A DNA stretch of 60,000 nt from Mediterraneibacter gnavus ATCC 29149. Lineage in GTDB: Bacteria; Bacillota; Clostridia; Lachnospirales; Lachnospiraceae. The stretch is taken from NCBI RefSeq assembly GCF_008121495.1, contig NZ_CP043051.1:1230001-1290000 (forward strand). Direction: 5' to 3'. The translations under genes and the position numbers were made by a program. The notes below the pieces were generated by a model. It saw nothing but the letters and a program-made list of their open reading frames with translations, was not told the DNA's origin and made no database searches. Positions 15,065 to 22,405 of the stretch are shown here, piece by piece; positions within the stretch are counted from its first letter, which is position 1, and every line of letters starts with the position of its first letter.

Positions 15065-15857
15065 ATTCCAATGCCTCCTTACTGATGTCCAGATGAAAGG
15101 TTTTAGACAAATTGCTGTCACGCACTTTCTTTCCATCCTGATTCTGGAACGTGATGTGCTTTCTCTTTTCCGTCCAGTTCACACTCCATCCAAACTGTTT
15201 CATTTTTTCTATAAACTTTTCTTTGCTGATACAATTTTCCAGTGCTTTTAAGACCGCCATTGCACAGTCAGCCACAAAACTGTCCTTTGCATGTTGTCGG
15301 AACAGGTTATATTTATCCTTGTTCCATGCAATGACTTCGCCTTTTTCGATTTCACTGCCGTCAAAGTGTTTTCCTTTTTCTGCAACTGTCAATCCACGTT
15401 TTCTGCACATCTGATTAGTAAATTGCTTCATCCGCTCCAGATCTTTTTTCGTAGTATGCAATTTCTTTCCATCCTCATAGCTGACAGAATTCGTCACCAG
15501 ATGGCAATGAATATGGTCTTTATCCTTATGGACTGCCACTAAGGTTTGAAATCCCTGGAACCATTTTTCTGCAAACTCTTTTCCAAATTCAAATGCCTGC
15601 TCTGGTGTAATCTGCTCGTCCTTATGCCAGGAAATAATATTGTGGGCGTACATTCTTCCAGAGTCTTTATTCCATAATTTCTTTTCTTCCAGAAATGTGC
15701 GGTACACCAGATCATAATTGATTTCATCGTGGCAATACGGACCAGTTACATAGGCAAGCTGCTCACTGGTCTTGTCCTGACGCAATACATATTCGATACA
15801 GTTTCTCATTGCTCCATGAGAATTTGTCCGCTTATTAACTGTCTTATTGACTGCCAT
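14616..15857 (-). CDS. mobA: MobA/MobL-type relaxase
   Basis: 413 residues. The N-terminal relaxase domain has the metal-binding three-His motif in HKDKDHIHCHLVTNSV and a Tyr-containing N-terminus. The domain ends near residue 260. The last 150 residues are low-complexity (many R, E, A, N), and this part overlaps the coiled-coil gene in another frame. The enzyme nicks one strand at oriT and pilots it during mobilization by a helper conjugation system. The start overlaps the end of mobC by 52 bp, indicating coupled translation. Confidence 0.9.
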   Translation of the reverse strand: MAVNKTVNKRTNSHGAMRNCIEYVLRQDKTSEQLAYVTGPYCHDEINYDLVYRTFLEEKKLWNKDSGRMYAHNIISWHKDEQITPEQAFEFGKEFAEKWFQGFQTLVAVHKDKDHIHCHLVTNSVSYEDGKKLHTTKKDLERMKQFTNQMCRKRGLTVAEKGKHFDGSEIEKGEVIAWNKDKYNLFRQHAKDSFVADCAMAVLKALENCISKEKFIEKMKQFGWSVNWTEKRKHITFQNQDGKKVRDSNLSKTFHLDISKEALEYEFNGNYERTRAEAERTNGSDEEFAGYYRQVEAACEGAGRNAGESVGREGRVAGEKSEDERVYSGISGKDTQVENGKTAVVLRESRNARRNAEVERRNSADDSRTVRNAETQSVLTAEQRRLEEQKRIDEQERARAARRRNKRRSGPEL

Positions 15858-16186
15858 ATCTTTTCACTCTCCTTCCGGTAGTTGCGGATATTCTGATTGA
15901 GATAATGCAAAATATCTTCTCTTGGTATAAATCCACCAGCATTCATTTTCCGTGCAATCTGGTTGATATTCGTAGCAACACCACGAAGCTGGCTGAGCAT
16001 CTCTGCAAGCATCAGATTCAGCTTTTTCAATTCTTCCACTTCCTCTGCGGATGCAATTTTTAAACCTGCTATTGCATGAATTACAACCGCCTGCTGAGTC
16101 TGTCCAGACTCCTTTACTTTATTTTGGAGCAGATCATACTCTGCTTTATTCATTCGTATCGTTACCGTATAATTTCGTTTTCGCAT
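15806..16186 (-). CDS. mobC: MobC-like mobilization accessory protein
   Basis: 126 residues. The N-terminal ribbon-helix-helix (YTVTIRMNKAEYDLLQNKVKESG) is followed by the MobC-type segment (LNLMLAEMLSQLRGVATNINQIARKMN). It binds oriT and helps the relaxase open it. I start at MRKRNYTV (AGGAG 10 nt upstream); an ATG 17 codons earlier lacks a ribosome site. It lies next to the palindrome-rich region to its right and overlaps the relaxase start. Confidence 0.85.
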   Translation of the reverse strand: MRKRNYTVTIRMNKAEYDLLQNKVKESGQTQQAVVIHAIAGLKIASAEEVEELKKLNLMLAEMLSQLRGVATNINQIARKMNAGGFIPREDILHYLNQNIRNYRKESEKIWQSIRQLISGQILMEQ

Positions 16187-16264
16187 AAATTCTTGACTCC
16201 TTTCTTCATTCGTCTTTCCATAAATAGAATCAGCCATAACATTTCTGGCTGGTAAATTAGCAGG

Positions 16265-16490
16265 GGATATATAAGGGAGTGCAACGCTCCCTTATACAGG
16301 TGCAGGACAGCGTCCTAGTCAATCAGTAAGTCTTCCGAAGGAATGTCCGGTGGACATTTCGCAGGATTACTTACGCTATTGACGTGCCGGGGTTCCAAGG
16401 GGCAGATGCCCCATGGCAAGTTTAGGAACAGCCCAAAGGCTGGCTCCGGTGCATAGTGGCTTGCCACTTTGCGAAACTTGCCTGTCATCT
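16265..16490. other. oriT: Candidate origin of transfer (oriT) with nested inverted repeats
   Basis: The non-coding region upstream of mobC carries a series of palindromes: TATAAGGGAG-N7-CTCCCTTATA (16270-16296); AGGAC-AGC-GTCCT (16304-16316); AATGTCC-GGT-GGACATT (16342-16358) inside flanking GTAAGT/ACTTAC arms; GGGGCA-GA-TGCCCC (16399-16412); and GGCAAGTTT...AAACTTGCC (16415-16482) enclosing AGTGGC-TT-GCCACT. Place and structure fit an oriT; the nick site is not identified. Confidence 0.6.
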
Positions 16491-16911
16491 GCCGCCACAG
16501 CAAAGACTTCCTCAATGATTCTTCCTGCAGCATCTTCCAGAATAAAAAGAGGCTGATGATGGTGGTTTTGTGGTGTGGGAAAAGACTGTGGAGGAAATCC
16601 GGATTACTCCCCTTTGCAGAGTATTCCAGCTTTCTGGAACAGGCTTTTCACACACCACTCCGGTGCGAAGTACCGGACAATCCTATGCCGTATCCGGCAT
16701 ACCATCCTTTTCTGACATTCTTTTCCGCACTTTCTGCTACATTGCTTCTAATCCACTTTCTTTTTTCTGTTACAAAGCATAAAAATAGCAGTCATAACCA
16801 TTTTCTAAATTTTCTTCTCAGAAAATGTCATCACTGCTAATCTCTTTTTCTGTTATTTTCTTTTTCCTAAACCGCTCTATACTACCAATCAATATTCCTA
16901 TGACTGCTACT
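16491..16911. other. Intergenic stretch without a supported gene
   Basis: It holds further short inverted repeats (GCCGTATCCGGC near 16689, CCGGTGCGAAGTACCGG near 16660) but no coding frame I trust. A hairpin at its right end is listed separately. Confidence 0.4.
16787..16838 (-). terminator. Hairpin downstream of the small membrane protein gene
   Basis: AGCAGT...CATTTTCT / AGAAAATG...ACTGCT forms a long imperfect hairpin followed leftward by an ATTTTTATG tract. Confidence 0.45.
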
Positions 16912-17169
16912 TTATTTTATCGAAAATATCATAATCTCGTCCAATAACTTTTCCAGTTTCATAATCCTACGGTGCTGATACCAGATCAATCCCGGAAGTG
17001 CCACAGCCAAGATAAATGAAACTATTAAGATTTTTATTGCCTGTCCTCTACTGCTTATTCCCCCATAGCCAAGTCCACATACCAGATTCACGAATAAAAT
17101 ATAAAAATATCCACAGAATAAACTCAGTTCAAAAATCCATATCAAAATTCTCTGTATCTTCTTTTTCAT
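16912..17169 (-). CDS. Small membrane protein of unknown function
   Basis: 85 residues with two membrane helices (about 9-32, IWIFELSLFCGYFYILFVNL, and about 44-62, AIKILIVSFILAVALPGLIW) and a basic C-terminal tail (QHRRIMKLEKLLDEI). A purine-rich GGAGGA sequence precedes the start. It is divergent from a small XRE regulator, with two palindromic operators between them, so it is probably controlled by that regulator. No family recognised. Confidence 0.65.
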   Translation of the reverse strand: MKKKIQRILIWIFELSLFCGYFYILFVNLVCGLGYGGISSRGQAIKILIVSFILAVALPGLIWYQHRRIMKLEKLLDEIMIFSIK

Positions 17170-17203
17170 TCTTCTCTGTCCTCCTAAGTTTATAAACTCA
17201 TTG

Positions 17204-17245
17204 TAGCGAATTTCTCGCTATATCTCAATAGTGAATATCTCGCTA
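17204..17245. promoter_or_regulatory. Tandem palindromic operators between divergent genes
   Basis: TAGCGA-N5-TCGCTA (17204-17220) and TAGTGA-N5-TCGCTA (17229-17245), 25 bp apart. They probably bind the XRE protein at 17273. Confidence 0.6.
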
Positions 17246-17272
17246 GTTTATTATTAAGCGTGAGGTGAAAGC

Positions 17273-17506
17273 ATGTATAAAAGAATTCGTGATCTCCGTG
17301 AGGATCGTGACCTGACACAGAAAAATATGGGCGAAATCTTAAACTGCAGCCAACGCATTTATAGTAATTACGAGTGTGGCGATGTTGATATTCCCACTCA
17401 GATTCTGATCAAGCTGGCAGAATTCCATAATACCAGTGTTGACTATCTGTTGGATCTGACAGATGACAAACGACCATATTCCCGGAAAAGAAATAGTTCT
17501 ACTTAA
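17273..17506 (+). CDS. Small XRE-family repressor
   Basis: 77 residues, almost entirely a Cro/CI helix-turn-helix (RIRDLREDRDLTQKNMGEIL, NCSQRIYSNYE). The typical AEFHNTSVDYLLDLTDD tail of clostridial XRE repressors follows. GAGGTGAAAGC precedes the ATG. It likely acts on the tandem operators directly upstream and represses itself and the divergent membrane protein. Confidence 0.85.
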   Translation: MYKRIRDLREDRDLTQKNMGEILNCSQRIYSNYECGDVDIPTQILIKLAEFHNTSVDYLLDLTDDKRPYSRKRNSST

Positions 17507-17549
17507 AGCAGCCCGATTCAATCTTGCTTATTCGGACTGCTTTATTTTT
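17505..17549. terminator. Terminator between the XRE gene and the ParR-like gene
   Basis: AAAGCAG(C/T)CCGA / TCGGACTGCTTT hairpin followed by ATTTTTG. It lies between convergent genes. Confidence 0.7.
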
Positions 17550-17557
17550 GCCATTAT

Positions 17558-18004
17558 CTAAAAACTATCCGCAAACTCTAACGCTGCATCCATATCTGCT
17601 TCCTGCTCCCAGTCCATTGCATCTTCCGTGTCCTGTTTCTTAGGCTTTTCCTCTAATCTGCCAAATGGTTGGTTTTCTCCCACCGATTCTTTTACAAATG
17701 GCGTAATCATTTCAAATAGATTCTTCGCCATAGCCATCGGAACAGATTCTTTCACTCCATCCCGGATAGCTGTCTCTACTCTTTCCAGAAAAGCATCTTC
17801 CTTTTCTCTGCTTTCCAGATATGGGTCTTCTTCATTCCGGTACTCTCTGGCAAAATAATCGTTCAACGCTGCCACAACTGCTTTTGTATAGGATTTATAT
17901 TTCTGTCTGTCCATGGTCTGAAGATATTCCCATGCCTGCCGATCCTGCTCGTCACAAAGATTCAGTCGTATATTGGTGTTGATGATTTTCCGTTCTTTTC
18001 TCAT
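17558..18004 (-). CDS. ParR-like partition adaptor protein
   Basis: 148 residues. The N-terminal half (TNIRLNLCDEQDRQAWEYLQ, then KYKSYTKAVVAALNDYF) resembles ribbon-helix-helix centromere-binding proteins. The C-terminal part is acidic and ends DMDAALEFADSF, a possible filament-binding tail. It overlaps the end of the actin-like gene by 4 nt (ATGA), the usual parM-parR arrangement. It would couple plasmid-like DNA to ParM filaments. The assignment rests mostly on context and size. Confidence 0.6.
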   Translation of the reverse strand: MRKERKIINTNIRLNLCDEQDRQAWEYLQTMDRQKYKSYTKAVVAALNDYFAREYRNEEDPYLESREKEDAFLERVETAIRDGVKESVPMAMAKNLFEMITPFVKESVGENQPFGRLEEKPKKQDTEDAMDWEQEADMDAALEFADSF

Positions 18005-18945
18005 ACCAGCATCCCTCCGCTTTTCTGAATTTTTCTTACTGTCATAGCTTCATACCCTTTGGCTGTTGCACAGATGTCTCGCACAATCGTCACCCGTTCT
18101 TTGTCATATTCTCCGAAGTTCTGAATCATGCAGCCACCGCCACCAACTACATATAAACGCATCAGTTCCGGATTGTATTCCCGTTCTCTCAGCTTATGAA
18201 AAATTTCTCTTGTATAATCACTGGCAGCCTTACGAATTACAGTCAGATACTTTTCTCCGATGTCTGCTGTCCCGGTACGGATCACCTGTTCAATCACAAG
18301 ATCATCTACCACCGTTCCCAATTCTTTCAGCAAACTTTCCCTGACTGCAAGCACACACTGGTGTGTTCCATATTTTTCTGTAAAGCATTTCTTTTCCACC
18401 GGACGGGAGTTGTTGATATACATGATGTTCATAGTTCCATTTCCAATATCAGCCAGCATATTGATTCCCTTGAAATCCTGCAAGCGGTAAAAAGCTGCTG
18501 CAAATCCCTGTGGATAGATATCCGCTCCTTCAAACTCGACGTGATACTGTTTATTGCGGAACATAAAATCCACTCTCTCGTTTTGAAGCAGATATTTCTG
18601 AAAATCCTCTTTCTGCGTAGCCACCCAGGTCAGAGGCAATCCGGCTGCAATGTGAACTTTTGCACTGTTCATTCCTTTTCCCTCCAGTTCTCTTGCAATC
18701 GCAGCCAATGTCAGTACATAATAGTCGTCGTCCTGGGTCTTCTCCGCACAGAACTCCTTGTGTTCCTCACCAATCTGGTAATACATGTCATTGTAAACAA
18801 GAAGGTTATTCTGGAAGATTGGCTCCTTTTCGTATCTGGCTACACCGGAAGGGAAACATCTGGTTGCCGTTTTCATGTTGCCATAGCCGTGATCAATCCC
18901 GATCACCATAATTTTCTCGTTTTTGTTGGTTTTCATCATTCTCAT
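18001..18945 (-). CDS. parM: ParM/StbA-like actin-family ATPase for DNA partition
   Basis: About 314 residues with the actin-fold phosphate loops: MVIGIDHGYGNMKTA near the start, ADIGNGTMNIMYI near 170, and the adenosine motif LYVVGGGGCMIQNF near 270. It belongs to the ParM/Alp group that forms filaments to separate plasmid copies. The start is placed at the third ATG-like codon (MRMMKTNKN), GAGG being 9 nt upstream; the ATG two codons earlier is possible. Its presence suggests the element passes through an extrachromosomal, segregated state. Confidence 0.8.
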   Translation of the reverse strand: MRMMKTNKNEKIMVIGIDHGYGNMKTATRCFPSGVARYEKEPIFQNNLLVYNDMYYQIGEEHKEFCAEKTQDDDYYVLTLAAIARELEGKGMNSAKVHIAAGLPLTWVATQKEDFQKYLLQNERVDFMFRNKQYHVEFEGADIYPQGFAAAFYRLQDFKGINMLADIGNGTMNIMYINNSRPVEKKCFTEKYGTHQCVLAVRESLLKELGTVVDDLVIEQVIRTGTADIGEKYLTVIRKAASDYTREIFHKLREREYNPELMRLYVVGGGGCMIQNFGEYDKERVTIVRDICATAKGYEAMTVRKIQKSGGMLV

Positions 18946-18980
18946 AATCATATACCTCGTTCTTTCTTTTTATTTTACCC

Positions 18981-19086
18981 AGGGCAAACAGGGCATTTTT
19001 GTGAGCATCTAACAGCTTTTTCATTTTTTGCGTCCTGCTCTGATCTCATCTCCTTTTGCCCTTTTTGCCCCAAATGCCCCAAAATG
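18981..19086. repeat. GGGCA/TGCCC repeats between parM and the primase gene
   Basis: Two GGGCA copies (18982, 18991) face three TGCCC copies (about 19057, 19066, 19075) in a 106-bp AT-rich gap. This could be a parC-type centromere, replication iterons or a terminator. I cannot tell which. Confidence 0.4.
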
Positions 19087-19090
19087 CAAT

Positions 19091-20890
19091 CTATATATTC
19101 AGTTTTATCTGTTCGGAAGGCTTATCAAAAGGACTCTTTTCCCCTGCTTCCAGAGGATGGAAATCTTCTTCCCTGATAGCAATATCCAGATAACAATATT
19201 CGCCGTTGTATTTCCTTACCTGATATCCTTTGCCCTCCATGCTTTTGAAAAATCCTGATTTTCCATGTCCCTGGCGGTCATTGTCTTTACAGTATTCCTC
19301 ATACATGCGGTACACTTCACTACGCTTCATTCGTTTTCCTTCTGCCTGTACCAGTTTTTCATCCAGAAATGCACAGACACTGTCCGATGCCCTTCGCAGT
19401 TCCCGGACACATTCTTTGCTGTGTTCACTTTCAATAAGCTCCCCACGTTCATAGACATCTTTCAGTGCTATCACTGCCATATGAATTGCATAATCCGCTT
19501 CTGCCTTGATCTTTTCTTTTAAGCGTATATCTCTTTCCTCTCCTGGAATCATCTGGTTCATATCCAAAACAAGGAGCCTCCTGTAAAAAGCATCCGATTT
19601 ATCTTCCAGATTCTGTGGCATTTCATTCGTTGAAAAAAGCAGCTTTGCATATGCCTTGTAAAAGACCGCATCTTTTCCCTTTTTCTCATACAAAAGTGTA
19701 TCTTCACCAACTGCCTTTTTCAGTACATCGGTTGTGTCCATCGCTTTACATGGGATATCCGCACAGGCATTTAACAGCTTTCCGTACATCCCGGTAGCAT
19801 AAAACCGTTTGTTCAAATCCTGCAATGAGATACTGGACGTATTTTCATTCCCGATCACATGCTGGATCAGTGCAACTGCAACGGATTTTCCGGTACCTCC
19901 ATTTCCTTTCAGCATTAAAAATTTCTGGAACTGGGTATCCGTAGTCATACAATATCCGAAATACTCCCAGAACATCTGCTGTTCTATCTTATCCGGTATG
20001 GAAGAATCCAGATATTTTCTGATATTTGCCCCACCTTCCAGGACTTTTTCCCTGTCCTCTGGATAATATGGGAAGGGAATCTGATTAATCGTCAGATACT
20101 TCGGATCATGTTCTATCAGCTCGCCTGACAACACATCATAATAAGCATTTCTGAAATTAATCCAGTGGGCAGGCTGCTTATTCAGTTCATACGAATTCCG
20201 GTAAATCTGTGGCTGTGTAATCAAAAGATTATAAACTCTCTGGATGGTGCTGCTGTTAACCCGATCCCGATAAATTAGCTTTTGAATCCGGTATTTGAGC
20301 TTTACGCCCTTAGCGTCCTCAATAAAAACGCCATGCTCATAATAATAGGGGATCTCTCCCCTTACAAAGAAGCTCACATTCTCCACGATATAATCCACAA
20401 TCTCCATGTCCCTCACACCAGTGACCTTCCCTTTTGAATCAAACTTGTGGAAGCGGCTTAATTCCGGATCATTCTTTGTTTCCCGCTCAAACCGCAGGAT
20501 AAACTGTTCCAGAGCTTTCCCTACTTCTGGCTGATTGTCCAGTTTCCCCAGATATTCTTTTTCTTTAAACAACTGCCATCCGGCTTTTCCATCCAGACCA
20601 GCCTCCTTGCAGAATTCCAGAATCCGGTCATTCATCCATTTGGTCGTACAGGCAGCCACATAGTGGTACGCACTCTGACAGGTTCCATGAAACTGAATAG
20701 ACCGCATATCTTCTATGAAACTGTTTACGCTGAAATAGTATTCATCATCTTCCTGCCCCAGATAAAGTGCCTGATAACCGGACATCACAATGTTCATTGC
20801 AATATCCTGATTGTCCACCAAAAAGATATACTTCTTGGAAGTGCCTTCCGGTTCTGTTTCCATATAATGCTTCAGGAACTTCTTATTCAT
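19091..20890 (-). CDS. D5-type primase-helicase (SF3 ATPase)
   Basis: About 599 residues. The central D5_N-like region (YRDRVNSSTIQRVYNLLITQ, then WINFRNAYYDVLSGELIEH) precedes an SF3 helicase with Walker A LMLKGNGGTGKSVAVAL and downstream LNACADIP and AKLLFSTNEMPQ. A winged-helix-like C-terminus follows. Such proteins start replication of satellite phages, phage-like plasmids and some integrative elements. The N-terminal 150 residues may hold a degenerate primase. The start is placed at MNKKFLKHY, with AAAGGA 10 nt upstream; earlier ATG/GTG codons are within 9 nt. Together with ParM/ParR it forms a replication/partition module. Confidence 0.88.
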   Translation of the reverse strand: MNKKFLKHYMETEPEGTSKKYIFLVDNQDIAMNIVMSGYQALYLGQEDDEYYFSVNSFIEDMRSIQFHGTCQSAYHYVAACTTKWMNDRILEFCKEAGLDGKAGWQLFKEKEYLGKLDNQPEVGKALEQFILRFERETKNDPELSRFHKFDSKGKVTGVRDMEIVDYIVENVSFFVRGEIPYYYEHGVFIEDAKGVKLKYRIQKLIYRDRVNSSTIQRVYNLLITQPQIYRNSYELNKQPAHWINFRNAYYDVLSGELIEHDPKYLTINQIPFPYYPEDREKVLEGGANIRKYLDSSIPDKIEQQMFWEYFGYCMTTDTQFQKFLMLKGNGGTGKSVAVALIQHVIGNENTSSISLQDLNKRFYATGMYGKLLNACADIPCKAMDTTDVLKKAVGEDTLLYEKKGKDAVFYKAYAKLLFSTNEMPQNLEDKSDAFYRRLLVLDMNQMIPGEERDIRLKEKIKAEADYAIHMAVIALKDVYERGELIESEHSKECVRELRRASDSVCAFLDEKLVQAEGKRMKRSEVYRMYEEYCKDNDRQGHGKSGFFKSMEGKGYQVRKYNGEYCYLDIAIREEDFHPLEAGEKSPFDKPSEQIKLNI

Positions 20891-20913
20891 GTTCATCACT
20901 TCCTTTCAGAGCA

Positions 20914-20952
20914 AAAGAAAAAGACGTGAATCACATTTCTATGACTCACGCC
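20914..20952 (-). terminator. Terminator between tnpV and the primase gene
   Basis: On the minus strand GGCGTGAGTCA pairs with TGATTCACGTC (G-U pairs make it strand-specific), then TTTTTCTTTT. Confidence 0.65.
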
Positions 20953-21014
20953 TTACCTGCTCACAATATTTAATTTTCTGTAAATTTATCTGTTATCTCC
21001 CGTATTCATCCATC

Positions 21015-21362
21015 TTATACATAGATCAATTCCTTCAGGATGATTTCTTCTGCAATCGCCCTGTGCCTGTTGGCAGCTCTTACCCATGCCATCTGATCTT
21101 TCTCCTTATCCGGCAATGGATCTTTTTCTTCCAACTGTTTCAGAATAATTTCTTCCCGTTCCCTGGCTGCCTTGTCCACTTCCAGCAGATGCTCACCAAT
21201 ACTATCTTGCAGGAGCATTACCTGATACAGCGAATTTCTGTGATTCTTCAAATAGTCTCTGCGTAAAAATCCATATTTGCCAAGTTGTTCTATCTGCTCA
21301 CCGGATTTATAGGTGAGATTGGGAATCAGATATCCATTCACATTTGTATAAGTCAGTTTCAT
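21015..21362 (-). CDS. tnpV: TnpV-like transposon-encoded protein
   Basis: 115 residues: MKLTYTNVNGYLIPNL, then GKYGFLRRDYLKNHR...EHLLEVDKAAREREE...MAWVRAANRHRAIAEEIIL. This is the layout of the TnpV family found on Tn4451-like and related clostridial elements, whose role is unknown. AAGGAG lies 12 nt before the chosen ATG; the frame continues upstream but without a coding look. It is the last gene before the right attachment site. Confidence 0.8.
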   Translation of the reverse strand: MKLTYTNVNGYLIPNLTYKSGEQIEQLGKYGFLRRDYLKNHRNSLYQVMLLQDSIGEHLLEVDKAAREREEIILKQLEEKDPLPDKEKDQMAWVRAANRHRAIAEEIILKELIYV

Positions 21363-21394
21363 TTTATTAGCACTCTCCTTTTTTCTCTGATTTT

Positions 21395-21413
21395 TTACAC
21401 CAAATTTACACCA
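21395..21413. repeat. Integrase arm-type repeats TTACACCA (right end)
   Basis: Two direct copies at 21395-21402 and 21406-21413, the same motif as the six copies at the left end. Confidence 0.55.
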
Positions 21414-21530
21414 TTTGCAATTCATTTGACGATAGGCTATGATACCAGACAAAATGACTGATTGCCCAGAAAGCCTGTAAAATAGGCATTTTTGCAATAC
21501 ACAAGACAGGACAAAAATCGACTTCCATTA

Positions 21531-21554
21531 TCAAGAGGTGAGTGCTAATTTTTT
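21531..21554. repeat. attR core, right 24-bp direct repeat
   Basis: It begins TCAAGAGGTGAGTGC and ends in TTTTTT, and matches 4248-4271 at 23 of 24 positions. Chromosomal sequence (the mntP promoter) starts directly after it. Confidence 0.8.
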
Positions 21555-21567
21555 ATTTTTTTATTTA

Positions 21568-21597
21568 TTGACAATTCCTCCCCACCTCTGTTATGAT
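21568..21597 (+). promoter_or_regulatory. Promoter of mntP
   Basis: TTGACA (21568-21573), an 18-bp spacer and TATGAT (21592-21597), directly upstream of the riboswitch and 14 bp from attR. Confidence 0.75.
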
Positions 21598-21605
21598 AAT
21601 AAAAC

Positions 21606-21734
21606 TGCAATAAGGGAGTAGTTAGCTCTGTACAGAGTCGCTGTGTCAACATATTGATGGTTTTCCATCTGGTACAGCGTTCAATAACGAGACTTATTCA
21701 CGTGATATTTTTGCGTGGATAGGTCTCTTTTTTT
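21606..21734 (+). promoter_or_regulatory. yybP-ykoY (Mn2+) riboswitch with terminator
   Basis: The leader begins AATAAGGGAGTAGTTAGC, the conserved 5' strand of this class, and has the expected internal stem-loops (GCTCTGTACAGAG). It ends in a hairpin GAGAC...GTCTC (21689-21727) with a T-tract. It precedes mntP, a known target. Mn2+ binding should prevent the terminator and switch on export. Confidence 0.85.
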
Positions 21735-21751
21735 ATGAAGGAGGAGAAAAA

Positions 21752-22318
21752 ATGAGCTTATTTTCTGTATTTCTGATCGGGATCGGCCTTTCCATGGATG
21801 CATGTGCCGTATCCTTTGCAAAAGGAATCTGCCTTAGACGGCAGGTAAAAACCTATGCCCTGAAACTTGGACTTGCCTTCGGGCTTTTTCAGGCACTGAT
21901 GCCGCTGATTGGCTGGTGGGTGGGAACCTATTTTGAGTCCTTTATCACAGCTGTAGATCACTGGATTGCATTTTTCTTGCTTGGTTTTATCGGAGTCAAT
22001 ATGATCCGGGAATCAAAAGAAGCGGAAGCCGAATGTGATACTTATGTGGATTCTATTCCGGCAAAGGATATCCTGCTGCTTGCAGTTGCAACCAGCATTG
22101 ATGCTCTCGCAGTCGGTATCAGTTTTGCATTCCTGAAAGTAGACATCATTCCCGCTGTCTGTCTTATTGGCATCACCACATTTATCATCAGCTGCATCGC
22201 GGTTTTCCTTGGAAATAAAATCGGTGGAAAACTCGGAAAATATGCTGAGATCACCGGTGGTGTTATTCTGATCCTCATTGGTCTGAAAATTCTGATCGAG
22301 CACTTATTTGGACTATAA
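21752..22318 (+). CDS. mntP: Manganese efflux pump MntP
   Basis: 188 residues, six membrane helices in two repeats. Each repeat carries the conserved Asp motif: GLSMDACAVSFAKG near residue 15 and ATSIDALAVGISFAF near 110. These are the metal-site residues of the MntP family. It exports Mn2+ across the membrane. Expression is set by the Mn riboswitch in its leader. GGAGGAG precedes the start. It is convergent with the iron importer feoAB. Confidence 0.95.
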   Translation: MSLFSVFLIGIGLSMDACAVSFAKGICLRRQVKTYALKLGLAFGLFQALMPLIGWWVGTYFESFITAVDHWIAFFLLGFIGVNMIRESKEAEAECDTYVDSIPAKDILLLAVATSIDALAVGISFAFLKVDIIPAVCLIGITTFIISCIAVFLGNKIGGKLGKYAEITGGVILILIGLKILIEHLFGL

Positions 22319-22327
22319 AATCGCAAA

Positions 22328-22377
22328 AACCGGAAGGGGTTCCACGCCATGCGCAAAGCCCTTTCCGGTTCTTTTTT
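22328..22377. terminator. Terminator of mntP
   Basis: AACCGGAAGGGG...CCCTTTCCGGTT hairpin followed by CTTTTTT. Confidence 0.8.
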
Positions 22378-22405
22378 CATATATCTAATGAGAGAAACAA
22401 AACTG

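Larger units (their letters stand above)
4248..21554. mobile_element. Integrated mobilizable element of about 17.3 kb inserted at a CIRCE operator
   Basis: It is bounded by 24-bp repeats at 4248-4271 and 21531-21554 that differ at one position. Inside are integrase and excisionase genes at the left end, MobC and relaxase with an oriT-like region, a ParM/ParR-like pair, a D5-type primase-helicase, a TnpV-like protein and a metal/fumarate reductase cargo. There are no type IV secretion genes, so it is mobilizable rather than self-conjugative. The flanking chromosome (hsp20 to the left, mntP to the right) would be divergent neighbours without it. The integrase frame is broken in this sequence. 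Confidence 0.85.

Noticed and set aside
16469..16840. 123-codon rightward frame in the oriT-side region
   Set aside because: No ribosome site, starts inside a palindrome and has shadow-like composition.
21363..21497. Longer N-terminus for the TnpV-like protein
   Set aside because: The extension (rich in Cys, Trp, Lys) covers the TTACACCA repeats and lacks a ribosome site; the family begins at MKLTYT.
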